A DNA stretch of 64,000 bases from Chrysemys picta bellii. Taxonomy: Eukaryota; Chordata; Testudines; Emydidae. The notes beneath the pieces were generated by a model. It saw only the letters and a list, made by a program, of their open reading frames with translations, made no database searches and was not told where the DNA came from. The DNA lies in contig NC_088805.1 of the NCBI RefSeq assembly GCF_011386835.1, forward strand, positions 18,596,836 to 18,660,835, read 5' to 3'. The stretch's first letter is position 1. The number at the start of each line of letters is the position of its first letter. A program made the translations under genes and the position numbers. Of this stretch, positions 43,901 through 55,900 are shown one piece after another.

Positions 43901-46900
43901 AATGATTGTTTGGTTATTTAATTTACCAAAGATAATTGAAGCAGATATTTATGAAGTCATTGGGACGTGAACTATCTACAATTCAACAGGTTAACCATTA
44001 ATATTTGGAGGATTTTCTTGCCATGCTGCATTAAGAGGAGAACATCACCAGACAGACATTTAAATTGTTTTATTTAACTAAAACAACAACATTATGTATT
44101 CTGGATTTTTTTCTTCAACAGCAAACATAAAATATTTTAACAAAACAAGCATATGAATTTTTGAATTTAGTTAAACATTCAAGTTTTTTAAAATCAGGTT
44201 TATTTTTGTTAAAATTGTTTTAAACTAAAATAGTTAAATGAAATATTTTTTGTTTTAAAAAACAAAAATTAAATCAACTATGTCAGCCAGGTCAACATGA
44301 GAAACTTAAAATATTGGCTTCTGCAGCTAACTCAGTCGTCTTCACCTTCATATTTCTGTTTGTTCATAATCTGGAAAAGAAAAACAAGCTTTCCTGCTTT
44401 TTCAGGTCCCAAACAATTTCTCAATTTGGAATGAATTAGTCCAAAGGAAGAAAATATTCTTTCTACACCCACAGAAGAAGCTACTGCTGTTAAAAGTGAG
44501 ATTATCACTTCAACAGTCTCTGAATCCAAGGGCTTAAGTGACTTCCACCAGTTCACTGGTGTGACTTTCTTTAAAACATCATCAGCAAACATATATTTCT
44601 TAAATTGTTCTTATTCCCAAACTGGGTCTCTTTTATGGCCTGCTGCCATTATAGGTTTTCCCTTCTAGTGAAGAATGGTATGGTAGATCTCAAATCAATG
44701 AAAGCTACACTCAGAAAGACCTCAAGACTTCTGGAATATGCTGCTCAAACAGTTTCATTTTTGTTTCTACTGCCTGTCCCTCCCTTCTCACATTTATCTC
44801 CAGACTTCTCCTTGTCCAAATCTATTCCGCCCCCAACAAGCTTCTATTCATTGACGTTTTTGAAACTTTGCACTTTTAGAGAGGGGTTAAGTGATTGACT
44901 CTATGTACACAAATTTGCAGAGGGACAATAGGGTTGAGGTCTGTTATTTCTCACCTCTGTATATTATTTATTGATTTTAAAAACCTTTTTGCTGTTAACA
45001 AGCATGTTATCTCTGGAGACACAAATCCACAGTTTGAGAATTGCAAAACTAAGCATCTCTGATGGTATCTTCTAGACTGAGCACTGAGTCCCATTGGGTA
45101 GATAGAAAGATTACCCTACATAATCTATACAGAAGCCTCTTGAACCCCATAAAATTGGGTCCCTAATCCATGAACTATTGGAACTCATTTATAAAACTTT
45201 TCTTAAACATTACATGAATATATTGTCTCATACTATAGAATTAGAATTTATAATCCCTATTCCATAATGAGATATCTTTGAGCTATAATGTATCTTAATT
45301 AAAACTATCTTTAGATAAAATGCTTTTTGAGGAAAGAAACCTATCAAAAAATCCGATTTTTTTTAATTAAAAAAAATCATTGATTTTTATCCACCTTGAT
45401 GATATCTAGACCTGTGGAGGCGGAGGGGGTGAAAGGACAACTGTCTTTGAAACAGGAGCATGTCACTTAATCAGGTTGGAATTGAAAGCCTGAGCACTGT
45501 TACTTACGCCTGCTAGAAAAAAACCTGTTCAGTCAAATTTAGAAGACTTTTAGAAGAGAATGGCCCTGTTGCAGATTTAAATTTGTTGGTCTTTAGGCCT
45601 CTAAATGAAAAAAATGTAAGTTCATAAAGGAACCCACTCCAGCTGCAAACTTCTAGGAGTAGTTTTAAAAGTTTCTTATGCATCAAAACCTAAAGGTTGG
45701 TTTAGTAAGGAAGGTAATGTTGAGCTAGACTATCTAGTTAGGATTTGTTCTTAAAATTACTGATATTTCTGTTGCTCCCTGAGGCATAAATTGCTTTATG
45801 GTAATATATCAGAATTGTCCTGGGTTTTTCATTTGTGTATTTCTCACCACACTGATTTCTTCCTCAGAAGGATTAGCTTTCTAAATCTGTTAGAATTTTT
45901 GACAACCATCCTTGCAGAGTTGTCTTACCCATGCATCTTTTATAAGACCGTTCACTAGTAGAACAAAAGTAGTCCTGTAAAGTATATTATAGACAGAAAA
46001 AACATGCCCCATAATGAAGATTCATAATGCCTTACAGTTGGAGAAAAGGAAACAACTTCAGAAATCTCTCAGCTTTTAAAAACATATGAGGCTCATTCTT
46101 TATTTAGTAGAGTAGTATGTTTATCAAATCAAAATATTGATCAAATGTTATTAAAGCTACTCATGGGGGCTGTTGACTATAAAAATCACAGCCAGTTCAG
46201 TTAAGCAGCAATTCTCTGTGACCAGACTAATTTTATTCAGCCAGAGTCCAAGTACTAGTCCTTATAAAAATGCATAAAACAAATACACAGGTGTGTGTCA
46301 AGTGAAGAAGCAAAATATGTAATGCACAAGAAATTGATCTGTGTGCTGTGGGATCAGGAGGAGGATTACTTTGTGTGTGTCGAGACAGGGAGTAGTAGTA
46401 AAAGGATTTGTATGAGAGGGAGAGGATTACTATGTGTCTGGTGGAGAAACAGGACCATGAGGACTAATTTGTGGAAGATTTGGGCAGGGTTTATGGTGGT
46501 AGAGTGCAGTGTTGGTACTGGCAGCAGGATAGCAATGGGGCTAATCTGTATGAGCTGCAGGAGGGTTACTTTATGCAGTGTGAGAGAATGAAAGAGGAGG
46601 CTTGAAGTAGCTGTGTGGCGGGGGAGATGGATCTAACTAGAGGATAAATAGATGCACTAAATTAAGTTAAAAATAGGTGTTGTAGGAAGGGCCTGGGGCT
46701 GACCTAGTAAACTGAAAGCACAAAGCTGCCTTCTAGGCTCATATTGTTTTCTGCTGGAAACAAGCAAATTGAAGATTGCTGAAGTAATTCTAAAATGGTG
46801 TATCTTTCAACCTGTTCCTCCTGCCTCCCTATATCTGAATTTTGTTTTGGTCTAGTTCACATCAGTAAAAGCCACCTCCGCAGTTGAGGCTGTTTGAACA

Positions 46901-49900
46901 ATAGATTTGTTGATTGCTTCTCTGCAGAGAAGCAAAGGACTGACTGGACCATGATGACTGAACTTCCCTTTCACCCTTAAAGGTGGTTTGTCCAGGTTCA
47001 AGGTTGAAGTACTTTGGTAAGATTTGAGGGAAGCTTGCAGTGCCACTGTCTAGATCTCAGCACATCTTTCTGTCATCTTCAACGAGTGCTAAATTTGCAC
47101 AAACAGCCCCTCCCTCCTATAAATTAACAAGATTCAGAGGTGATAACTCTTCTAGTACTTGTGCAGGAATGGCTTTCCTGGGTAGCTGATATCTATAACA
47201 GGTAGACATGCTGCTCATGATGTGAATAATATTAAACTAATGAACATAGATTGGCTAAGCAGATACGATTATAGTGCATAGCTTAGCGCACACAATGCTA
47301 GTGCAGTTATAGCATACAGGTGATGCAAATGCCCAAGTTTATTTGCCACTTCTGCATCTTTACAGATCCACAGGAGTATTGGACCTTCAAGGAGTAGCTT
47401 AATGATTCTGCCAATGCTGAAATGTGAAACCATGTTAGTATATTTCTGTAAATATTCTTTCCAGAACGCAGTCAAGATACAGAGGACCTAAAACTAGGAC
47501 AGTAAGAAAATTCAGGGTTGAGACTATATCTGTTCTCTAAAGATTTTCCTGTAATGCTATATACAAGGGTTCATGAGAACTATTCTTTGCCTGCCCCTAG
47601 AGCCCCCCGTGGCACTATTTTTTTTTTTTTTATCCCACTCCTGTCCCGTCCCGCAATACTCAGTTTTACTCCCACCCGCTCCCGCATTGTTTCTTGCATT
47701 TTTATCCTGCTCCCACCTGCAAATCCTGCAAGAGAGATTTCCCCCATGCTACTAATCCCGCCCTCTCCCCCCACCTCCCCGAAACGGCCAGTTAATATAG
47801 TCTATATATAAATAGAATTCAGACACAATTTTTACCACTAAAAGAATAGAAAAAACTTGCTTAAACCATGTAACAAATACTTTAACTCCTTCAGTAGACC
47901 TCAAATCCTTCTTTCCGTTGCTTAAATTTGTTTTAAAACCTTTTTTTTTTTTTAAGATTGTTTTCTGCAAATTACCGCAGTCTGTCTGTTTTGTTTGGGT
48001 TTTTTTGACCACCCAATCCTGCACACATCAAAGAACATTTTAACTGCTCTCGCTATTATGGCAGCAGGTCCTGCAAGATCCCAGTCCCACTGCAGGCTCT
48101 AACTGCACCTTTGAAACTGGTTTATGCAGGGGGATTCAATCAGTGGTGGTTCTTGCATATGTAAGTACTGCAGTGACATCCAATGTGTTGCACTACTAAG
48201 AAGTGGGTTAGTGTACACTCAACTCTGAATTTCCAGTATATCTGACTAGTACTCTGAACACTAATTGAGCCATGTCTAATTATGTCTAAATTTAGTACAT
48301 CAAAGAAAGGTAAAAATAGAGTAGGATGCAAGAAATATTTATAGCTGGTGTAGAGAATCAGATGGTTGACACGTGTCCCTTAGCCAATGCTTCTAGCAAA
48401 CCAGAACAAAGAATTAAATCTCTGTACAAACACAGGATATGATTTTGTTTTCTTGATACAGGTTGCTATGTACCAACATATTCTTAGCAATCCTGCTTCA
48501 CTGGCTAGAAGCTAAATGAACAAGCAGGGTTTTTTCTTCTAGAAATGTAGATCTGTGTTAATCAAATGTAAGGCAAAAATTGATGTTATGCTGTCTGGAA
48601 CTAGCATTGTCTGAGTTTACCTAGTGAATTGATTCAATCTGTGAGTCCTGTTTCTGAATGTGTTGCTCCACCATACCTACTGTTCATAATTTTAGTTCAC
48701 TAAATAGTAGGACAATACAACAGAGTGGGAGACCTGATTCAAACTAACTAATGAATTTAAAAATCAAGTAGGGAACAGGGTGTTGCAAGATTGGACAGGT
48801 AAAATTAAGATTTTGCTGGATCTTCCATTCAGATTTCCTTTTTTCTAAGCATAAAATACCATCTAAATTGACATTCACACTCCAATGGAAACCCAAGGGT
48901 AACTACTCAATAAACAAGAGTAAAATTAATAATCAGATATTTCAAAGATGCTCTCACTTGTGCTCCTGTCCTCCAGACTAACAGAATGTAACTTGGATGT
49001 ACTTTAATGTAGGCCATAAAGTACTCCTGGGGGAATTCTGCGCCCTTGCGCATGCACAGAATTCATGCCCTTCAGAGATTTTTCTGTGGGGAAGCAAATA
49101 AATGACGTTCTGACAGGGAAGCAAAGGGAAGCTGCAAGAGCAGTCACACACCACTCCCTAGCAGCGCAGGTACATCGTTTCAGGCACCCGGAGCAGCCAG
49201 ATTAGAGGTAAATCACCGTGGGGCTGGGGACACCCCAGCCAGTGGCTCCTACCCTGAGCCTGGATCAGCTGCTAGTCCTGGCCGAACTGGAGGCAGGAAA
49301 GGACGGGACTTCCTCTTCCCCTGCAAGGAGTGGCTGGGGCTGTATCAGACCCACCCCCAGAAACTTCTCCCAGCTGCAGGAAGCTCAGCATCCTCCCCTG
49401 CTTTACGCCTCCATCACTCCTCAGCTGTGGAGGGAGGAGTCACTGTACAGGGAGCTGCTCCCCCATCCACCCCACCCCTGTGCAGCTGGATCTCCCAGAC
49501 CCAGACACCCCTGCCAAGCCTCACCTGGTACATCCAGAACCCCCTAAGCCCTCCATACCTAAACCCCACCGCACTGAATCTCAACCCCTGCACCCAGACC
49601 ACCACCCACTGAGCTCCCTGCATTCAAACCCCCACCCTGATGCCCCACCCTCTGCACCACTGTGAGCCCCCACATCCAGACCCCTATGCCACTGACCCCC
49701 AACTAGCTGTACCCAGATCCCCACCCTACCAAGCCTCATTTCCCCAGAACCCAGACCCCTGCTGAGATCCCCAGGCCCTTCCCCTGAGCCCCAACCACCT
49801 TCACCTGGAAGCCCTTGCAGAGTCCCATTGCCTCTGCACCTGGAACCACCCCTGCAAGCCTCTGTGCATCCAGATCCCCCACACCTAGACCCCTCACTGA

Positions 49901-52900
49901 GCTGCCTATACCCAGATTGTCCCACACAGAATCCTCTCACCCCACACTGGATCCCCTCACACTGAGCCCCTCCACACATGGATCCTGCCTGATTAAACCT
50001 GCCTGCCCCACATCTGGTGTGTCTGGCGCAGAGGGACTGGGCCCCAAGGTGTTTCTGGGGCAGGCCCAGGCCTTGTGCTGTGTCAGGGTCAGGCACAGCC
50101 TTACCACTGAATCTGTGTCCCAGATGTGGGGGAGCTGCAGGGTGATCTCCCACCTTCGTACAGCCAGTGGCCTGTGCTCCCCGCTGCCATGCTGGAGCCT
50201 CTGTATTTATTTATTGACAAATAAAACTTGCAGAATTTTAAAATATTGTGTGCAGTAGTTTTAATTTTTTTGCGCAGAATGCCTTCAGGAGTAATAGTCT
50301 GTCAAAGTATGGCTGAATCCCTTACCAGTGTTTATAGGGATTTTGTACCCTGAACTAAATTACAACCATATTATATTCTGACTAATAGGTAGCATGAGTC
50401 TCAGGTAGGTGGGTGGTGCTAGCTTGGCTTCAGCTAGATAGGATGTAAAACTCTAATGTGTTGTATATGGCTTTTTGGGGTATTTAAGAGAAGAGTTAAA
50501 ATGTTTGATAAAACTTTTGCTAACATAATTGGGGGGGAAAAAATCTTTAGATCCTCCAAATACTGAAATCAATTGAGGCAGGAGTCCGTTTGTAACATTT
50601 TCCCCTGCCATTCTGCCACTTATAAAAATGACTTATTTTAATATTTTTAGACGTGAACCACTGGCTCTTATCAACCGGAAAAAGAAAAATGAAGAGACTG
50701 GGGAAGAAGAACTTGCTTCCCGCCTAGATCACTGCAAAGCAAAAGCTACCAGACACATATTCCTTATCCGCCATTCTCAGTACAACTTGGATGGTCAGAT
50801 TGATAAAGACAGAATTCTGACCCAGCTGGGTATGTGCAACTAGGACCCTACTTGATTGTGCAGCTTCATAGAGAAAGAGGTTCTTTGTCACTAATCTCAT
50901 ATGTTAGAGCAACCCGTTCTGCTCCGGATCCTATTGCCAGCTTCCTACTTAGGATTTTGGATCCATTGAACATATATAGGCCAACATAAGCTTGTCTCTC
51001 CCCTCCTCCTCCCCCCCCCCCCCCCATGATCCTATAAATAAAATGCCTGTTTATGCATATCCCAAACATGCCCCCACCTGTGCAGTAATCCTGTTTCAAA
51101 ACTTCATACTGGATTCCTTTGAGACTTTGAGCTAAACTTTCACAGCAGATTTTTAAAAATTTCCCTTGGCTGAAATTTTGAGCTAAGTTCAAGACTCAGG
51201 ATGACTATTCTGGATCATAAAGTCTTGGGAAAGGGTTTCTATATGTGATTTTATTATGAAGCCCACACCTTTTGACTATGGTGACGAAAATAACTAAATG
51301 GCGTTTCATGTAGCGGTTAACTAGATTTTTTTTCTCTGGCTTTCTTGAGTGTGCCTTTTCAGTTGGAGTGCTTGTAGTTAGAGAATCATTATATATGCTC
51401 CTTGCTTCATCCTTATCTCTAATGAGGCTGCTGGGAATTACATTAATAAATGCCCATTTGTTGAGATGAGAATAATACTCTATTTGTATACTGATACCTA
51501 AATTAATCTGTGCTTGGCTAATGCATATGTCTGGATATCAAAAATTGTAAGTAGCACTGACTAGAATTCTGTAGCTGTTTAATTCAAAAAGGAGTGGTAA
51601 ACATCCTTGGTGTTTTTTATACCCTTTTTCCTGAAAGGGCAAGAATTTTCTGGGTGTGATGTTGTTTCAGGTGCTGAAAACATGGTGCCAGATGTTAATG
51701 TGGATGTTTTCTGAGTTTTAATTTGCATGCTCAAAAGCAAATTTGATTAAAGGTGTGTGTATATTAAATACACAACTGATGAGATAATAACAGTGGTTAG
51801 AATAGCAGATTCCTGGCTTATATTCTTGACTCTGCAATTGTCTGGCCATATGTCTCCTTCAGCCGTCTACCCTTCTATCCATCTATGTTTAATTAAGATT
51901 TTAAATACCTTGGGATACTAGGTAAAAACTTATCTTCATCTTAAAACTAACGTCTTATCTGAGGAAGCTCAATTAGTGGCTAATGCATGTTTCCTTCCAA
52001 GCTAACATATCTGCAGCCTTTGTTTCAAGCAGGACTACCAGACATGCACACACTCCTCCTTCTTCTGCACTCCTAGAATGTAGGGGTGATAGAAAGTGAG
52101 TGGCAAATTGAACACCTAGCTACAATAACAGCTATTTGCATGAGCCCAGTGAGGAAGTGGTTCACCTTGTGGGATTTAAGAAGCAAGGACCATGACTAAT
52201 GGGTGAGGTCCTATCTTCAGTGCTTCCCATTGAAGTGGAGAATCAGAAACTAAAAGAACTGGATCTGGCCTAACCAACAGAAATCCCTTCCAGCCTGTGA
52301 AACGTGAATTGGAACTTGGCAGTTAGTGAGCCTGGTCTCTTGGTGGTGACGCTGCTAAAAGCATTGTCTGCTGGAAGGAAAAATGCATTACTTACTCTCA
52401 GGACTGGCATAGAAGGATGATGAGCTAATATTTGTTAAATATAAAGAGTAAAATATCAGCAATTTATTATATAGCTAATCTCACTGTTAAGGTCGTGAGC
52501 AGGCAGAGCTGACTGGGCGCAGGCTGGCAAGTTTGGGGTTGAAATTTGATAGGATTATCCACTCCTCTATGACCAGAGCAACGGAAACAACCGACATCAT
52601 CAGCAAGCATCTTCCAGGCAAGTGGGGTTTGATAGCATAATGCTGTCTTATGATTGCTTCTTTTGCACCTTTTGACATGTAGTGTTCAGTTGAAGTGTAG
52701 CCATTTCCTAGACCACTGTACACTTTGTAAATTAACTTTTTAAATTTAAAAATGAAATAAAGTCATAAAGATGAAGTAGAAATGAAGCTGCAATTTAAAG
52801 CTTTGAGCTGACCCCTCTGAGTAGTCGATACATGAATGTATTACTGTGTAGGAGACCTTGGCAGTTCGCTCTTTGTACTTTCAGACTGCTTAGGAGGAAA

Positions 52901-55900
52901 AGCTGGAATAGTTAGCTTGTAACGAAGAATGCTTACTGACTGCCACTGACCTGCACCTAAAAGCGCAACTTTGCTGAAAGGGAGAGAATGCTAACTATAA
53001 TTTCTACAAGAGCATGGTGGAATGAATACAGGACAGTGTTGTGACTGGGTTAGCCACTCTTTTATGGAAAGTGTGTACTGGATGCCGCTGTGTGCAGTGC
53101 TTGGCACTTTAAATTAAAGGGGGAGGAGGTGGCATACTGAAAGGGTGATGGATAAAGATAGCAGCTGTTCTGAGGTGTGGCTTCACTCCTGCCTGTAGAT
53201 GGTGGTAAGGATACTTGGTCCTAACCTTTGGGTTAGAGCCCAGATTAATTCTAATGCCTCACATTCAAATGTGTGAACAAAAAACCCCCACGGTGACCAC
53301 AGACAAAACCTGACACACCTTATTGGTTTTACAAGTATTTGTGTAAGAGCAAGCAAGTCCATCTTGGAACACTGACTGATAGGCATGTGCTCATTCAAAA
53401 GAGGGAGAAGGGAAGAGGAATGGACTTTGATCTAATCTTATAGCAGTCGTCTCTTGAATTCAGGTCTAATAACATGAAAAGCATGCTCTAAGAAAACAAA
53501 AACTTCCCTTCAGACTAAGGGAGGTTATATTACAGGGAGGTACACTTTTTAACTGTATGCATTAAGATGGGCGATTTTCCACATGTAGGCTAATCTTTGT
53601 TGACCTGAACCTTAATTGTCTGAGGGCTGCAAGAATTCATGTCTAAGTTGGTAGACAAATGATCAAAGATTATACTAAAATAATATTTTTCTAGCAGTCT
53701 AAACTGCCATATATACGAGGTTTCAGATTCACAACATATAAAGGCTGCTCTTCAAAATGATGGTGTTCCTGGATCAAATTCAGTGGCTTCATTAGTGTCA
53801 ACAGGGATGAACTTGGCTCCATAGGTAACTGAGCACATTAGGTTTGGAGAGCCTCACTTGCAATCCCTGATGGGAAGTCATGAAGACCGTAATGTTCGGA
53901 CTTAATTTTTTGGCTGTAACCTGAAGGTTTCTTTGAATATACAGAATATGAATAAATGCACAGCTTGCAATAAATGTAAAGGGGCTTTCTTACTGACTGA
54001 AATTATGTGGGCTTGTTTGTGAACTGGCCTAAAAAGTGGCTTTTACTTCACTTTCTGAACGTGTACTTCATTTCCAGGGGTCAAAAAAGTTAGTACTGAC
54101 CTGCTAAGAGAGGGAGCACCTATAGAACCAGTCCCTCCAGTATCTCACTGGAAACCAGAAGCTGTGGTAAATTTATATTTTTTTATATATAAATAATCTG
54201 CATATTACACTGTCTTTAATTAACTGTACATTGTATTGTTTGTTTGCAGGTTGTATATCCTAGGCCTCGGATCACTCCATACCTTTTACCCATCCTCTAT
54301 GTTGAAATATTTGCTCATAACTTTAAATTCCCCTTAGTAATCTGGCAGCGTTCTGTTCACCAGTTGGCCAGGTTTGAAGATTTGATCTAAGCCCATGGCT
54401 ACACTAGAGAGCTTACCGCTCTAAAGGTCTCTTTTGTAGCTGCTCTACTTCAGCCCCTGTGAGTGACAGTAGCTATGTCGGAGGGAGAAGCTCTACTGCT
54501 GACATAGCGCTGGCCACACCAGCGCTTATGTGGGCATAAATTATGGCGGTCAGGAGGGTGGCTAATTCACACCCAAGAGTGACATAATTTATATCAATTT
54601 AAGCTGTAGTGTAGCCATAGCCTAAAGCAGCACCCCATTTTGAAAGTGCAGGTAGCTTCTTGGGCTGGTTTGATCTGTTTCAGTGTCTAATTACAAACTC
54701 TCTTGTCATCAGCAGTATTATGAAGATGGGGCTCGTATTGAGGCTGCTTTCCGAAACTATATTCATAGGGCTGATGCAAAGCAGGAAGAGGACAGCTATG
54801 AGATTTTTGTTTGCCATGCCAACGTGATCCGCTACATAGTTTGCAGGTAATTTATGAGGGACCAAATACCCATCTGCATGTTTAAATGTCAAACCTTTTT
54901 AAATTGAGTTAGTGCATTGCATTCTCTAGTCCATTACAGCTAGGAAATCAGTTAACAGGTTTGAAGTGACTGGAGGGGATGAGTGCCTGGTTCTCTGAGC
55001 AGCTGTGCTTACAACATATGATCAGAAGATTAATCTACAGATATGAAAAAGGGATTTTAAAATAATTTTCAACATCCACACTGAATTAATTCTGAAGTAA
55101 AAATGAGAGACTAGTACAGATTACTGAGAATTGGGACTCATTTTCTAGGTTTTATATTAAAATCAGATCATTAACAGTGCCCTAGGCTACTCTGATTTTT
55201 GGCACAACTCAAGTGTGGACTGCTGTCAAGAGAAACTTGGACAAATATCAAATGTTTGTAGAGTAATAGAAAGTTTAACTTTCAACAGGTGGTATGCAGG
55301 TATTTTGAGATGGCTTTCAATTCGACTCAGTCTTGATTACATGCATACCCAGTGGTTCATATTGCCTTAAAATAGAACTAGCACCTTTGTGTCAGCAGTT
55401 CAGGATTCCTGCAGCTAAATAAATTTATTTTCCAAAAGCATTTAACGTCAATGGGGGAGGAAAAAAACCTTACTGCTAGGGCATCAAGGTGGCTCAGGAA
55501 CTGGGGAGGGATAGTGTTAGGTCTTTACCCCCCACTCTGTACCTGGCTACCAGTTTTCTCTACGGGCTGTAGCCTAACAAGTTATTTGCCTTGTGGGCAG
55601 GACAGTTGCCATTCATTAGCAACAAAACGTTCACACTATTCTATTTTAGTAAGCAGATACTCTGTTAAACCCATACATCTGTGTGTCTCTGCTGTGAGCT
55701 ACATTAGTGCTCTCTTTGGTGCTTTAAAAACTCTAGTATTTACTGTTACTTATTGGCAAAGGTAAGCAATGCTATTTCCCCTTGTTGAAGAAAGCTGAGG
55801 TTAGAGACAGACTACTGTTCTGCTCCAAGAAAGGGGATTATATCCTGTCATCTTCACTGACTTCCTATGCATCTATGAATCCAGTTCACTTTCCCGCCTG

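Noticed and set aside
46295..46591. 98-codon plus-strand frame with repeated Trp/Arg/Cys segments
   Set aside because: Arises from a degenerate tandem repeat of about 50 bases in intron 1; no initiation or splice context.
49218..50258. Pro-rich plus-strand and Gly-rich minus-strand frames of up to 190 codons
   Set aside because: They coincide with the C-rich tandem core of a TIR element.
50866..51192. 108-codon minus-strand frame in PGAM5 intron 2
   Set aside because: Contains a poly-Gly stretch from a run of C bases at 51010-51025; no splice context or similarity.
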